Shown piece after piece: positions 34,801 through 43,031 of a stretch of 43,037 nt of DNA. The notes under the pieces are model-generated. The model searched no databases, was not told the DNA's origin, and saw only the letters and a program-made list of their open reading frames with translations. The number at the start of each line of letters is the position of its first letter. Within the stretch, counting starts at the first letter, position 1. The translations under genes were made by a program, and so were the position numbers. The DNA is from a virus. Location: IMG/VR virus record IMGVR_UViG_3300032194_000093, positions 1 through 43,037 of that record. One strand, 5' to 3'.

Positions 34801-37800
34801 AGCAACGCGTTCTCCTAAAGGAGCAGTAGCAAATTCGATTTGATTTCCAGAAACAATATATGCTTCTCCTGGTTCTTGTACAATACCATCGAGAGTTACA
34901 AAAATTTGTTGTTCGTTGAAAACATCAAGAATGAGATTTGAATTTTTCTCAAACATTGTGAATGTTGTAGTTCCTATTCTCTTTCCGGTATCAGGATCAA
35001 TAGTCCCATCAAACTCAGGTACTAGTCTAATGTCCTGGAAGTTAGTTTGGGATAGATCAACATCAGAAACACTAATAGCACCACTACCTCTTATTACATT
35101 AAAGTCTTGGAAAGTAGCAACTTGCTGAGTAATAACTCTAGATGTATTAATAGTATCAACAGCTTGAAGTGTTACACCAAGTTGCTGATAAGTTTCTATT
35201 GGTTTTTGACTTGGTGCTGGCATTGGAGTTTCGCCAACACTGGAAATATTAACTTCACCGAATAACTGGAATCCAGCAGGATGAGTTGTTTCTAGGATTA
35301 AATCCCTCCATGTCTCAATAGGTGTTTCTGATTCTACAACATAAGAATAATCTTGATAGAAGAAAGAATCTTGAATTCTGTTATTACTATCGTTGATCTT
35401 ACCTTTGTTAGAGGCAAAGTAACCATTTTGTGAGTAAGATCTAATGTCTTCATCAAAGTCTGTTGTTAGAACGTGTTTAACAGTAGCACTACTACCACCT
35501 AGACCTACAACATTTTGACCTGCTTTAAACTCCCCTTCGAGATTGAAGAGTTTTAATAGGTTAGATCCTTTCTTCCAGAAATTAATATCTACATTTGCCG
35601 TGGCATTTGTAGATGGTTGTGTTACTACATTCCCTGGAGTAAACAAATCAGCATCTTCTAATACCAATACAGTTTTACTCTTAAAGATAGGAGTGGTGGA
35701 ATAATCGTTAGTAAATCCAAATCCGTTGTATGTAATTTCTACATCCCTAGGAATACCAATATTAGTAGACTCTAGATAGATCGTATTATCTGTCTCAACA
35801 ACAGAAGCAGTTGTATCTTCTGTATATCCAGAACCTTGCTTAGATACTCTAACTCCGGAAATTACTCCGTTAACTACAACAAGACCAAGTTCAGCACCTG
35901 TTCCTGGTCCAGATAACACTAAATTTGGTTTTGAGTAACTAGATCCACCACTTAAGACTTTAACCTCTACAATTTTACCATTGGAAACAACTGGTTCTAA
36001 AACAGCTTTGTTTCTGGTTGCCGGGAAGACACCAAATACAATAGGAACAGATTCTAGAGATGTTTGACTGTTACGAATGCTAATTTCTTGAATTACACCA
36101 GTTGTACTATTTGATGTGGTGGTATACTCGATAATACCCGAACCGTCATACTCCACAGGATTATCGAGATCATAAACAAACTTAGTATCTGTAATGTGGG
36201 TAACTCGCTTTCTTCCTGTTAATGGATCAGGAATAATGCTTAATCTAGCTTGCTCGGTATCTACACCGGATGCTTTAATGAAATAATAGAAAGTGGAATA
36301 CCTTACATCTACTTTCTCTTGTGTTGTTCCAAAAATATCAGGAGTAAATCCAAACTTAACTGATACAAAAGATCCTGGGGATCCTGGAGCAACAGAACTA
36401 ATCTCCTTTCCATCTACTAAGATGTTATAGTTGATACTAGGAGAAATATCCAAGAAAGTATCAGTCATGGAAAAATGACTGGTATCAAACTTGTAACTAT
36501 AGAACCTTACAATATCAAGCGAGGGGTTAACAACAAAGTTATCCTGATTATCTTTTGATAACTCTAACTTATTTGCTGCTGGTTGTGTATTAGTAAGAGA
36601 TACTACTTTTCTTGGTACACTTTGATCAAAAAATACACTAGAGTCTGATAATTCATTGATGAAGTTAATATCATCACCATACGAGTAAGAAACATTAATT
36701 TCTCTAGTTTCTTCGTTATAAGTGTTAATTACTGGTTGTAAGGCATTGTTGTCGAATGGATAATATCCAGCAGAAAGTCTGTATGGAATATATTCACCTA
36801 CTACAATATTTCCTTCGTAATGGTTTACGGCACTAGTTCCTTGTTGTGCTCTATTTACTGTTACGAACTTATTAGCTAGGTTTACTCCTTCAATCTCAAC
36901 AATTTCATCTCCAATCTTTAAACGGTCTCCATTTGATAGGTTGTTTAGATTAGAAAGGAATAGTTGTCTGTTTTCTGCTGCAAAACCAACATGATCAACG
37001 GTGAAAGCAAACTTCTGTGTATTTGTTGGGGTGACATCTGGAATAGGATCTCCTTGGATAATAGTAAGAATATCTTCTTTTCTATATCCAGATCCCTTAG
37101 ATGTAATAAGAACTTGTGATACAGGACCGAATCCAACCCCATTAGGATTACCTACGACAATAGTCGCTCTAGCGTTACCAGGATCGCCTGGAAGACCCAC
37201 TCCGGGTCTTGCTTGGGTTTGGTCACGGAATACTAGTTCAACGTCGTTGTAGGTCCCTGAGACGTAGGATAGACCAGTGCCAATGACATCTCCACTACCA
37301 ATACCAGTATCAGTAATGAGAGATTTATGCTCTAGTGTTCTAGCAGTGGTCTCTTGATAAATTTTCTTTCTTACGAAGTAAGTTGTTTCGGTAACAAAGT
37401 CATTTGGTGTAATATCAACTTCTACAAAATCACCAACAGACATGTCATGATTTTCGTTTGTTTCTACAATAGCAATATCTTCGTTAGAAGAGAATAGTTC
37501 TATGTTCTTACTCAAATCAATGATAGAAATCAATGTAGATCTAGAAGTATCAGAAAGAGTGTTACTTCTTAAGAAATATTGATCTCCTACCTCAAACGTA
37601 CCGCTGGAAACCCTTACTATGACTGAGTTTTGGGCGCTAGTAGATTCTAAGACAGTTCCTTCGGCAACTACTTGCTGTAAATCACCATCAACTAGTTGTA
37701 CAGTAGTTCCTAATGTATATGTTGAGGATTCATCTAAAATAAACCTTTGAACGACAATAGAAGCGTTTAAAAGATCTTGATCATTAAAAATAGGATCTTC

Positions 37801-40800
37801 GGGAGAAGCATTGATATCTTTGATAACTTGTCTTAAGACAAAGTTATTAGTATTGAATGCATCAGTTACAATTTCACCAAAACTTCCATTACCTTGTACA
37901 ACAGTATCGCCAGCAAATAGATAAACAGTTTCTTTTGTTGTGATCTCTACTGCTTTTGTTTGTTCTGATTCGATACCAACTACAGTTTTTCCTTTGAGGG
38001 AAGATACAAAAGCATCTACGCTATTGTTTTGAACTAGTAGCGTAGATCCAACTTCAAACGTATCAGGAGATGAAATGACAGAAGCAGAAGTTACAGATCC
38101 GGATGTTACTGTTTTTACTCTTGCTTTAAGTTCGGTGCCGGAAGATAAGAATCCAGGAGACTTTAATCTTTTTATATCTCTTGGTAAATCTTTTTGAGTA
38201 ATAGGAGTATTGTAATTAGAATCTACTGGTAGAGAATAGAAGTTAGATCCTACGACATATGGAAATACTGGATCGTTGTTAGCGTCAATAGTTAAGAAGT
38301 AAGCATAAACCCCTTGTGGATAATCAGGAGTTACACAAAATCTGCCATTATTAGCATCTAGTTCTGTTTTTTCACTATCAACAGATGGTTTCCACTCATA
38401 ATCATCTACAAATGTACCAATCGGGTTGGTAATGGTAGATGGTCCATTGACTCTTGTGGTTTTTAACTGATAACCTGATTTTAACCTCTCGATAGGACTG
38501 GCAGGATTTAATGGGTTGCTATGCCCATAAGGACCGTAAATAGGGTTTCCATCATAAGCATATCCTAAAATAGGAGAGTGCTCAAAGGGGAAAGTCTCTT
38601 CATAAACAGCATTAATACTATCAAGTAGTCTTCTTCTTAAAATAACTGGGTTAGCAACTACACCGTACCCATATCCTACCTTACCTGATCTAGATTTAAA
38701 AGTATATCCGTTGTTAGTATCTAAAACAGTTTCGAGTAACTTATACCTGTCTTTGACCCATCTTCTTACTTTTGCTTTTACTACAGCACCAGTGCCTACC
38801 GGTACAGCAACAACTGATGTAAGTCTGGAATCATATAACTTACCGCCGTTGATCTTGATAACTTCAGTAATCTGACCATTAGATACGTTAGCTTGATATT
38901 CAGCAAACCCACCTCTACCTGTCACATCGGTGATAACAATGGCGGGAGGAGAAGTATAATATCTTCCTGGTTCATCAACTCTAATACTAGTAATGACACC
39001 ATCAGTGACAATAGCGGATAATCTCGCTCCTTCTCCTGAAGTTATTCTTACTTCAGGATCTTCTTCATAAATCTCGGGAATTGTAATCTCAACACTAGAA
39101 AGAGTTTCTCCAGATAAAACTGCTCTTGCTTTGTTTGGTTCTTCGTTGATCAATACTGTAGGTGGTAGAGCATAGTTTCTTCCCTTGTTAAGAACTTGGA
39201 AAGACTCAATATTACCATAAACTACTTCTTCTTCAGATCTAATGCCATAGACAGGAGAACCATCTACTAGAATACCTACATCTTTGTTTCCTGTGCTATA
39301 AACTTCAGTTGTTGTAATAGGTTGCTTTCTGATAAGTTTTAGCAACTCTTGATCTTCTAGTGGGACGTTAACGTCAATCGTTAACAGATCACTATTAGAA
39401 GGGAAAGAAGAGGTACAGATATAATAGTATTGCTCATCTTCAAATACAGCACTGATATCAGCAACAACACTATCCAAGGTGATGTTGGGGTGAATACTAT
39501 TAGGCTCGGTGAAATTGGAATTCAACAACCATCTAATATTGTTTTCTGGAGTTTTGATAACAGGGGAAAATGTATCAAATCCATCTCTGGATACTTGAAT
39601 CTGATCTCCAGTGGAGGCATATGGTTGTGGGTTTCTAGGAACTAAGTTGTAAACTACACCAGAAACTAAAAATGTTACTGTACTACCATCCGATGTCGTA
39701 GATGTTACTAGATCACCGGAAAATATCGAAGTACCTACAGGATAGTTGGTATTTGTTTGATCTCTGCTAAAAAGTGAAAATTGATTTACATTTTTGGATC
39801 TATACTCAAGTTTTGTGTTACCAATGTACAAAGTTCCTTGAGGATCAAATCCTTGAGTAGAAAATACAGAAATCTTGTAACCATTTCCATATGATGCTAA
39901 TAAGTCTTCTTTTTCTAATCTAGTCCTGTTTGCAACAGAAAACTCTCCAATAATAGTCTCGGGTGCTAGAATAATGTCAGTACCTACTACGTTATCAACA
40001 ACAGCACTGTTAAACCCTTGCTCAATTCTTTCTCCAATAAGTTTCTTAGGATCTCCAGATAACACATTGATTTTTAATGTGTAAGTAGAAATCCAGTCAG
40101 AAGTAGATGCCTTGTAAGTATTATCTTTTGGATTATATACACTAACCTTCTCTTCTGGGTTAGAAGATACAATCGTCTTAAAAAGGAACTGAATAGATCT
40201 ATCAGTTCCTTTTGCTCTGTAGAAATCTCCAATATTCTTAATTAGAGTTCTTTTGTCTACTTCGCCTTTTAAAAATTTCTCGGGAAATGATTCTAGATAT
40301 TCAACTTCGAAATTTCTTACAAAAGCATATAAAAATAGATTACTGATGTTTAGAACATCTTCTCCGGTTGAATGAGGAGATGCTTCTGTAGAAACAAACT
40401 CACTCTTGTTATAAAGATCACCAAGGGTGTTATTGCCGCTAACTCCTCTTGATACCTCTAAAAATTGAGTATCTGTTCTCTCTTTGTAAAACAGAATTTC
40501 ATCATTGATCCTGATATATCCGTTTCTATCAGGAAAAGACGTAGCATCATTTACTGTAATGGTAGTATCACTAGCTAATACTGCCGAAGATAACGTTGTC
40601 TTTTCCTTGAGGATATTTTTGTTGTAAAAATCAATATTACGATATTGTGTAATATTGCTAATAATATCTAATGGCTGTCCACGAAGTTCCTGCTGTTCAT
40701 AGTAAGACTCTATGAACGTCTTCATCATTCCATAATCTTCAATAATAAACCCAGGTAACTGGCTTTCGATTAATGTAGAAATATTTCTTGTCTTAGCGGC

Positions 40801-40803
40801 CAT
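28816..40803 (-). CDS. 7: Giant gp7-like baseplate wedge protein, 3995 aa
   Basis: The position between gp6 and gp8 matches T4 gp7. Residues about 24-265 resemble the C-terminal region of T4 gp7: FIESYYEQ (30-37), IGDFYRAKGTDRSIQFLFK (191-209; T4 FYSTKGIEASYKFLFK) and LIGERIEQGFNSAVVDNV (255-272). T4 gp7 is 1032 residues, so this is about four times longer. Added parts include an RG-type module (77-122, and again near 1291, 2900 and 3938), several GSGY modules, a YHYH-type domain near 741-900 (YAYDGNPIYGPYG, then GVYAYF), a cupredoxin-like segment near 2330-2420, and a late repeat region at about 3170-3600. Few cysteines occur. It starts 6 nt after gp6. It probably forms the wedge arm plus an extended outer apparatus. 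The gp7 assignment rests on synteny plus a limited motif match. Confidence 0.85.
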   Translation of the reverse strand: MAAKTRNISTLIESQLPGFIIEDYGMMKTFIESYYEQQELRGQPLDIISNITQYRNIDFYNKNILKEKTTLSSAVLASDTTITVNDATSFPDRNGYIRINDEILFYKERTDTQFLEVSRGVSGNNTLGDLYNKSEFVSTEASPHSTGEDVLNISNLFLYAFVRNFEVEYLESFPEKFLKGEVDKRTLIKNIGDFYRAKGTDRSIQFLFKTIVSSNPEEKVSVYNPKDNTYKASTSDWISTYTLKINVLSGDPKKLIGERIEQGFNSAVVDNVVGTDIILAPETIIGEFSVANRTRLEKEDLLASYGNGYKISVFSTQGFDPQGTLYIGNTKLEYRSKNVNQFSLFSRDQTNTNYPVGTSIFSGDLVTSTTSDGSTVTFLVSGVVYNLVPRNPQPYASTGDQIQVSRDGFDTFSPVIKTPENNIRWLLNSNFTEPNSIHPNITLDSVVADISAVFEDEQYYYICTSSFPSNSDLLTIDVNVPLEDQELLKLIRKQPITTTEVYSTGNKDVGILVDGSPVYGIRSEEEVVYGNIESFQVLNKGRNYALPPTVLINEEPNKARAVLSGETLSSVEITIPEIYEEDPEVRITSGEGARLSAIVTDGVITSIRVDEPGRYYTSPPAIVITDVTGRGGFAEYQANVSNGQITEVIKINGGKLYDSRLTSVVAVPVGTGAVVKAKVRRWVKDRYKLLETVLDTNNGYTFKSRSGKVGYGYGVVANPVILRRRLLDSINAVYEETFPFEHSPILGYAYDGNPIYGPYGHSNPLNPASPIERLKSGYQLKTTRVNGPSTITNPIGTFVDDYEWKPSVDSEKTELDANNGRFCVTPDYPQGVYAYFLTIDANNDPVFPYVVGSNFYSLPVDSNYNTPITQKDLPRDIKRLKSPGFLSSGTELKARVKTVTSGSVTSASVISSPDTFEVGSTLLVQNNSVDAFVSSLKGKTVVGIESEQTKAVEITTKETVYLFAGDTVVQGNGSFGEIVTDAFNTNNFVLRQVIKDINASPEDPIFNDQDLLNASIVVQRFILDESSTYTLGTTVQLVDGDLQQVVAEGTVLESTSAQNSVIVRVSSGTFEVGDQYFLRSNTLSDTSRSTLISIIDLSKNIELFSSNEDIAIVETNENHDMSVGDFVEVDITPNDFVTETTYFVRKKIYQETTARTLEHKSLITDTGIGSGDVIGTGLSYVSGTYNDVELVFRDQTQARPGVGLPGDPGNARATIVVGNPNGVGFGPVSQVLITSKGSGYRKEDILTIIQGDPIPDVTPTNTQKFAFTVDHVGFAAENRQLFLSNLNNLSNGDRLKIGDEIVEIEGVNLANKFVTVNRAQQGTSAVNHYEGNIVVGEYIPYRLSAGYYPFDNNALQPVINTYNEETREINVSYSYGDDINFINELSDSSVFFDQSVPRKVVSLTNTQPAANKLELSKDNQDNFVVNPSLDIVRFYSYKFDTSHFSMTDTFLDISPSINYNILVDGKEISSVAPGSPGSFVSVKFGFTPDIFGTTQEKVDVRYSTFYYFIKASGVDTEQARLSIIPDPLTGRKRVTHITDTKFVYDLDNPVEYDGSGIIEYTTTSNSTTGVIQEISIRNSQTSLESVPIVFGVFPATRNKAVLEPVVSNGKIVEVKVLSGGSSYSKPNLVLSGPGTGAELGLVVVNGVISGVRVSKQGSGYTEDTTASVVETDNTIYLESTNIGIPRDVEITYNGFGFTNDYSTTPIFKSKTVLVLEDADLFTPGNVVTQPSTNATANVDINFWKKGSNLLKLFNLEGEFKAGQNVVGLGGSSATVKHVLTTDFDEDIRSYSQNGYFASNKGKINDSNNRIQDSFFYQDYSYVVESETPIETWRDLILETTHPAGFQLFGEVNISSVGETPMPAPSQKPIETYQQLGVTLQAVDTINTSRVITQQVATFQDFNVIRGSGAISVSDVDLSQTNFQDIRLVPEFDGTIDPDTGKRIGTTTFTMFEKNSNLILDVFNEQQIFVTLDGIVQEPGEAYIVSGNQIEFATAPLGERVAEGQIVEAQKFYGKHLKYIDDALNTQYLRKFQDISDQFDSITSDFDLYYDDGSIAKTEDNELLIVVVDGVKQRYGQSYIITRYEDPSTPDKIVFLERPEVEDPLYDSEDPREDRVLRLGQKCYIYSIGNYFSGTIETDNVKTKPRGPFPIVNSVDGTVVSVPDPDYALVFVNNVLQIPRKSYNITGPLITFRQDIPFVEQEDGTIESYSVEIIYVYGKTTDQFYTIHNFETDTYKRDFDVNITGTVYGDEALNWYYDTELYPEYISALYVADRADIDQRLTYLKSAQYVLVDGGTNFTVDREYGNIPFYNIPTQSFVVGQDGSGDLLIDTVLMPTLDLVPGNTYRFNVSNPTMFNQTLVFQHTGGSEFIRQENIGTPGEPDAFVDLIIFPEAPTGSGVIEYSNTANGISTGLINLNVGPEGSYAYDVRADYIKILDLGQVEFKFGRLNIGERVQDGQQLSTVGFSGYDGNGTSPIIIQADFEYKQYDAAVPDTEVALGRIKDFKQGIDGSVSLRITSNIQYYNDFLENKVLLIKKIGRIDTKTYVIRGLDYTNTLVEETNNDGLTSVSRFVTNWLDGTNDDKCYYERTKLFENLHPQDKIRISGENKFREVLEIDRKGFTTQQNVGKNVTKDHFVKLRTSAYNGPQNGQGLGIFANIDAEGRVTELLWNQPEWNEEYTRRTTYAKGYVDAPQLYFIPQTPAGGGARASVTWFGGIVSVNLLEPGYGYEVPPQVVVAKRYEVYRNPNRYINTVSLARFNDLKIQPSLTKIDSIFILNEGSQALIEATIVNVSAPEFQDISDEITVIIQIESDVSVVEVDLQINAGITEFDPTEVFFNALSKEEIVIKTITQTVNFAVLDDPFIERSEITLFYQQVATDKFFLSPVPVDSNQVARLDADFLIGDTILYVNSASHFPDEGQLIIDYERVIYDRRTEDRFFIVDRGVADPPRSGVGSTFEADHFAGSFARLEPALLNVRDADIETIIQPPELFDGFSASAFGDVSMPVIEENFTPISKQVQNQYEADDLALRSLDSVVTVQIIDDFDSVVFLGIEDISVEFQSGGIIVVPGAIVPVQTIAVFENEIVGQFDLPQSSFYPEGSLAASYNQGIVSTLQLPIESQNLSISQTQITEFLQVTAFVDSPLSAQISFEYELFKFYPLEIETPPVDVKNVESFITSIINPFEKVLINGILTELIGPEVVEIDDAVVSQLQIVREFEDTSVVDINLSSEYITKSESALSLSDMKEVESFVKLIINPVEKVLLNGIVTELIGPEVIEIDDAVVSQLQVVTPDTSIVDIALGSTSVTGINLDDEVRMLDVIFSYDKIKPVEITVTATFDPLAVVHNDTRIFQIQHFQTDLSAEFFYDKILPVDYEAEFDSVEVVDSFITLTINPFEKVLLNGIVTELIGPEIVEIDDAVVSQLQVVSPAVDPSTVTFERTYEVPLWSGGAEYRGQTAIGENGQILTLDTPFVGDNINLVHNDERIFQFQFSETIKSIVAEILIGGSKINGQELFIAFDPETPVTSFLNGSDVRAYGDGTPVEANDVPKFVRLWSGGAQERSGEFPRDISGEALFLATPFQGDELGVVQNNERIFQIEHDQTSLSIEKQIERDYPNSHLDSLGVPNGQGFYAEYNMPTAAFPFEVFFTETVPGADPEDPDQQLIIPREVLIQDISLQIFIDKTIEITPFTEFGSKTEIVRTIGEPTEGGTLYGDVGMLSIVTNLDSIPDDPNETPPVFVSFIEVVAFEPQDISTNIVRNIIRTAQVDVNVFQEIVRPFGAGAIAPVDIRPTEDLALVSSDTEVEIDVVSDLASAAVVEGETQETKLEISTGIVDYLNEGDLASGGYLQTTLGGSFAQYERNVFLSNGSLNINANLFETLGSYEIQEFERGESSIRPNGSTFNLGFPSINEIGGTLGVDLLNTETIAVTINSTVNLTDLDWPTSGRILIGDTSDPDPANHIIEEIEYTGLSGTTLIGITRGVNGTTVQTHASATSYVRTIG
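30543..31290 (-). repeat. Three recent internal repeats in the gp7-like gene
   Basis: Three copies (about 31175-31290, 30955-31070, 30543-30660) encode F-[IV]-x-x-x-INP-[FV]-EKVL-[IL]-NGI-[LV]-TELIGPE followed by IDDAVVSQLQ. The order on the transcript is INPFEKVLINGILTELIGPE, then INPVEKVLLNGIVTELIGPE, then INPFEKVLLNGIVTELIGPE. DNA is also closely similar, for example gatacaacagcatcatcgat in two copies, suggesting recent duplication. Related LWSGGA (twice) and N-[ED]-x-RIFQ (three times) motifs surround them. Confidence 0.85.
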
Positions 40804-40809
40804 TTAAGA

Positions 40810-42606
40810 TTACTCGGGATATGTAGTAAATGTACTCTTTGTAATGTCAACATCCAAGTAAACATTACGAATAGCATTCAAATCTTGATTGAATGGGTCA
40901 ACACGGACTTCAATCTTGTTATCAAAGAATGATCCTTTGATGATGGTTAAGTTATCGATGATAACTTCTCCTTTTTCATAATCGATTCTACCAATAGAAT
41001 CTCTAAGGACCACTTTCTCATTAGTTTGCCCTAATGTATATAGGACGATTTCACCATCGTTATCTTCAAAATACACAGTTATATTGGGAAATTCACTGAC
41101 AACAAATCCGGTTGATCTTACTACCGGATCACCACAGTATTCAGCAAATCGATTCTGATAACAAATTTCATAGTATGACTTTGTATTGATCTGAGGATTG
41201 AAGTCTTTCCTCATTGTTACCTTAGTTTCATTTGAGTTGATTACTGTATCAGCGTTATCAATCACAGAAACATACTTACTATAACGAAACTTACCATTGA
41301 ACTGTTCAGTGTCTGATTGGGCGGTGTAGTCCTCTACAGCAGCGATAACTTTCTTTTTGATGTCCTCGGGTCTTGCTGTAGTAATAGATTTGTTGTAATA
41401 CACCTTACTGTCTAGTTCTACGTACAAAATAGAAGGGTCAATTAGTTCTGGAGTAACAGATGCTACAGAGTAAGGTCTTAGCTGCTCAATGATCTGATTT
41501 TTTGTAAATGTTGTTAACAGGGCAGCATTTTTAGGTTTGATTACGATCTTGACCTTGCCATACTCAGGATTTACCTCTTCTTCTCCCCCGTAAGTAATGA
41601 TATCAGCAACAGAAGGATAGATGTTCCTAATGATAGCAGCATAATCATCTGCTGTTACGGCACGATCTTGTGTACCAAAGTATTTTGGAGCATTGTACTT
41701 GATTGAAGAAATCGATTCGATATCTTCACCACCATCAGATGCTACAATCGTACTTAATACAATGTTTCTAGGATAGTTACTATTTCCATTAATATCTTCT
41801 AAAATTCCAGCAAAGGTAAATGATCTTGCTCCATTTGTTGCTGGTCCGTTTGTAATTACATACGAAATCTCAATAACGTTTCCGTTATCCAACGATGATC
41901 CCAAAACACCATCACCAAAAAAGATCTCATAACGTTCATCTTCAATCTCCTCTACAAAATACACAGGAGAGTTTGAATTTACATTTAATATATTGTCGGA
42001 GTATTCGTAGTCGGTAAATCTAGTAGACTGATTACTTTCGAAAACTCTTACTCTAATCGTATTGGTATCAACTTTGTTGTTGTCAATGATGAATCGTTGA
42101 TTACCAGATGATGTATTTGCTGTATATGTATTAGTGATTAACTTACCTTCGTATACAGGTACTTCCTCAAAAGAAGCAAAGTTTGCTGAAACAGGTACAG
42201 TGATGTCATCAGCAGCAACATACTGATACAGTGTATCATCAAATATCGTAGTAAAACCTGTACCTTTCTTTAAAGAAATCGTATTTGGTGCTGTTCCCGT
42301 AAAATTAACCGAAAAGTTTACATAAGCAACAGGAGCACGTCTAGATTTTGGTTGATACCCTAAAGTCTTTGCTATACCAATTACATTCTCTCTTAATGTA
42401 GCGGAGTCGAGAAATAACTCATTCGCCACCATATTGGTGTTGAATGCGGTGTAATACGTATTATACGCTAATACATCCAGTAAAACACTAATAGCAGATC
42501 CTTCGAAGTCATAATCTGTAAAATCAGACTGTGATCTTAGGTATTCTTTTAATGTGGTCTTGATTTCAGCAAAATCTAAATTTGCTAACTGTACATAAGA
42601 TGCCAT
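40810..42606 (-). CDS. 6: Baseplate wedge protein gp6, 598 aa
   Basis: This is a homologue of T4 gp6 (660 residues) in the baseplate J-like family, which forms the continuous ring joining adjacent wedges. The N-terminal block DYDFEGSAISVLLDVLAYNT at residues 31-50 and NELFLDSATLRENVIGIAKT at 62-81 with the following LGYQP is characteristic of the family. RYEIFFGDGVLG (225-236) and the SIKYNAPKYFGTQDRAVTAD segment (301-320) with DYAAIIRNIYPSV are the other conserved blocks. It starts 1 nt after the gp25 stop and ends 6 nt before the gp7-like gene, so gp25-gp6-gp7 should be co-translated. No Shine-Dalgarno is seen; coupling from gp25 is likely. No unusual feature was found. Confidence 0.95.
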   Translation of the reverse strand: MASYVQLANLDFAEIKTTLKEYLRSQSDFTDYDFEGSAISVLLDVLAYNTYYTAFNTNMVANELFLDSATLRENVIGIAKTLGYQPKSRRAPVAYVNFSVNFTGTAPNTISLKKGTGFTTIFDDTLYQYVAADDITVPVSANFASFEEVPVYEGKLITNTYTANTSSGNQRFIIDNNKVDTNTIRVRVFESNQSTRFTDYEYSDNILNVNSNSPVYFVEEIEDERYEIFFGDGVLGSSLDNGNVIEISYVITNGPATNGARSFTFAGILEDINGNSNYPRNIVLSTIVASDGGEDIESISSIKYNAPKYFGTQDRAVTADDYAAIIRNIYPSVADIITYGGEEEVNPEYGKVKIVIKPKNAALLTTFTKNQIIEQLRPYSVASVTPELIDPSILYVELDSKVYYNKSITTARPEDIKKKVIAAVEDYTAQSDTEQFNGKFRYSKYVSVIDNADTVINSNETKVTMRKDFNPQINTKSYYEICYQNRFAEYCGDPVVRSTGFVVSEFPNITVYFEDNDGEIVLYTLGQTNEKVVLRDSIGRIDYEKGEVIIDNLTIIKGSFFDNKIEVRVDPFNQDLNAIRNVYLDVDITKSTFTTYPE

Positions 42607-42607
42607 T

Positions 42608-43000
42608 TTAACTTAATGCTTCTAGGAATAGTTCAGTCTTAATTCTGTTTTCTCTACCACTAATAACATACTCTAATTCAACTTCATATCCATTCTCTGC
42701 TTGATCAGGAAACACATCTAATCGAACAATAGTAATCCTAGGTTCATAAAGTGCTAATACATCCCTAATCTCAGTTTCAACAAGAGAAGCACTAGCAAAG
42801 TCTAATGGTTCAAATAGCACTTCTCTTAATCTTGTGCCAATATTACTATTGAACAATCTTTCGGTCTTTACTGTTAGTAGTAGTGAACGAATTGACTGCT
42901 TAATTGCATTATCATCTTTTGCAACCTGTAAATCACCCGTGACAGGATGAGATTTAAACGTCAAACTAAAATCTTTAAATGTGTTGACTTTGATGGGCAT
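42608..43000 (-). CDS. 25: Baseplate wedge/sheath-initiator protein gp25, 130 aa
   Basis: This is a homologue of T4 gp25 (132 residues), the small lysozyme-like-fold protein that sits at the junction of the wedge and the sheath and helps start sheath assembly. KTERLFNSNIGTRLREVLFE at residues 45-64 and the following helix to the EPR motif (86-88, in LYEPRITIVRLDV) are the family hallmarks. The length is normal. It is the first gene of the gp25-gp6-gp7 run in this window, and a late-promoter box lies 24-31 nt upstream of its ATG. No Shine-Dalgarno is visible. Confidence 0.96.
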   Translation of the reverse strand: MPIKVNTFKDFSLTFKSHPVTGDLQVAKDDNAIKQSIRSLLLTVKTERLFNSNIGTRLREVLFEPLDFASASLVETEIRDVLALYEPRITIVRLDVFPDQAENGYEVELEYVISGRENRIKTELFLEALS

Positions 43001-43023
43001 TTAAAAACAAAGTTGCTTTTATA

Positions 43024-43031
43024 TATTTATC
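43024..43031 (-). promoter_or_regulatory. Late promoter box GATAAATA upstream of gp25
   Basis: The minus strand reads GATAAATA, matching NATAAATA, 24-31 nt before the gp25 start. It would drive the gp25-gp6-gp7 run. The window ends 6 bases further upstream, so nothing can be said about its wider context. Confidence 0.7.
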
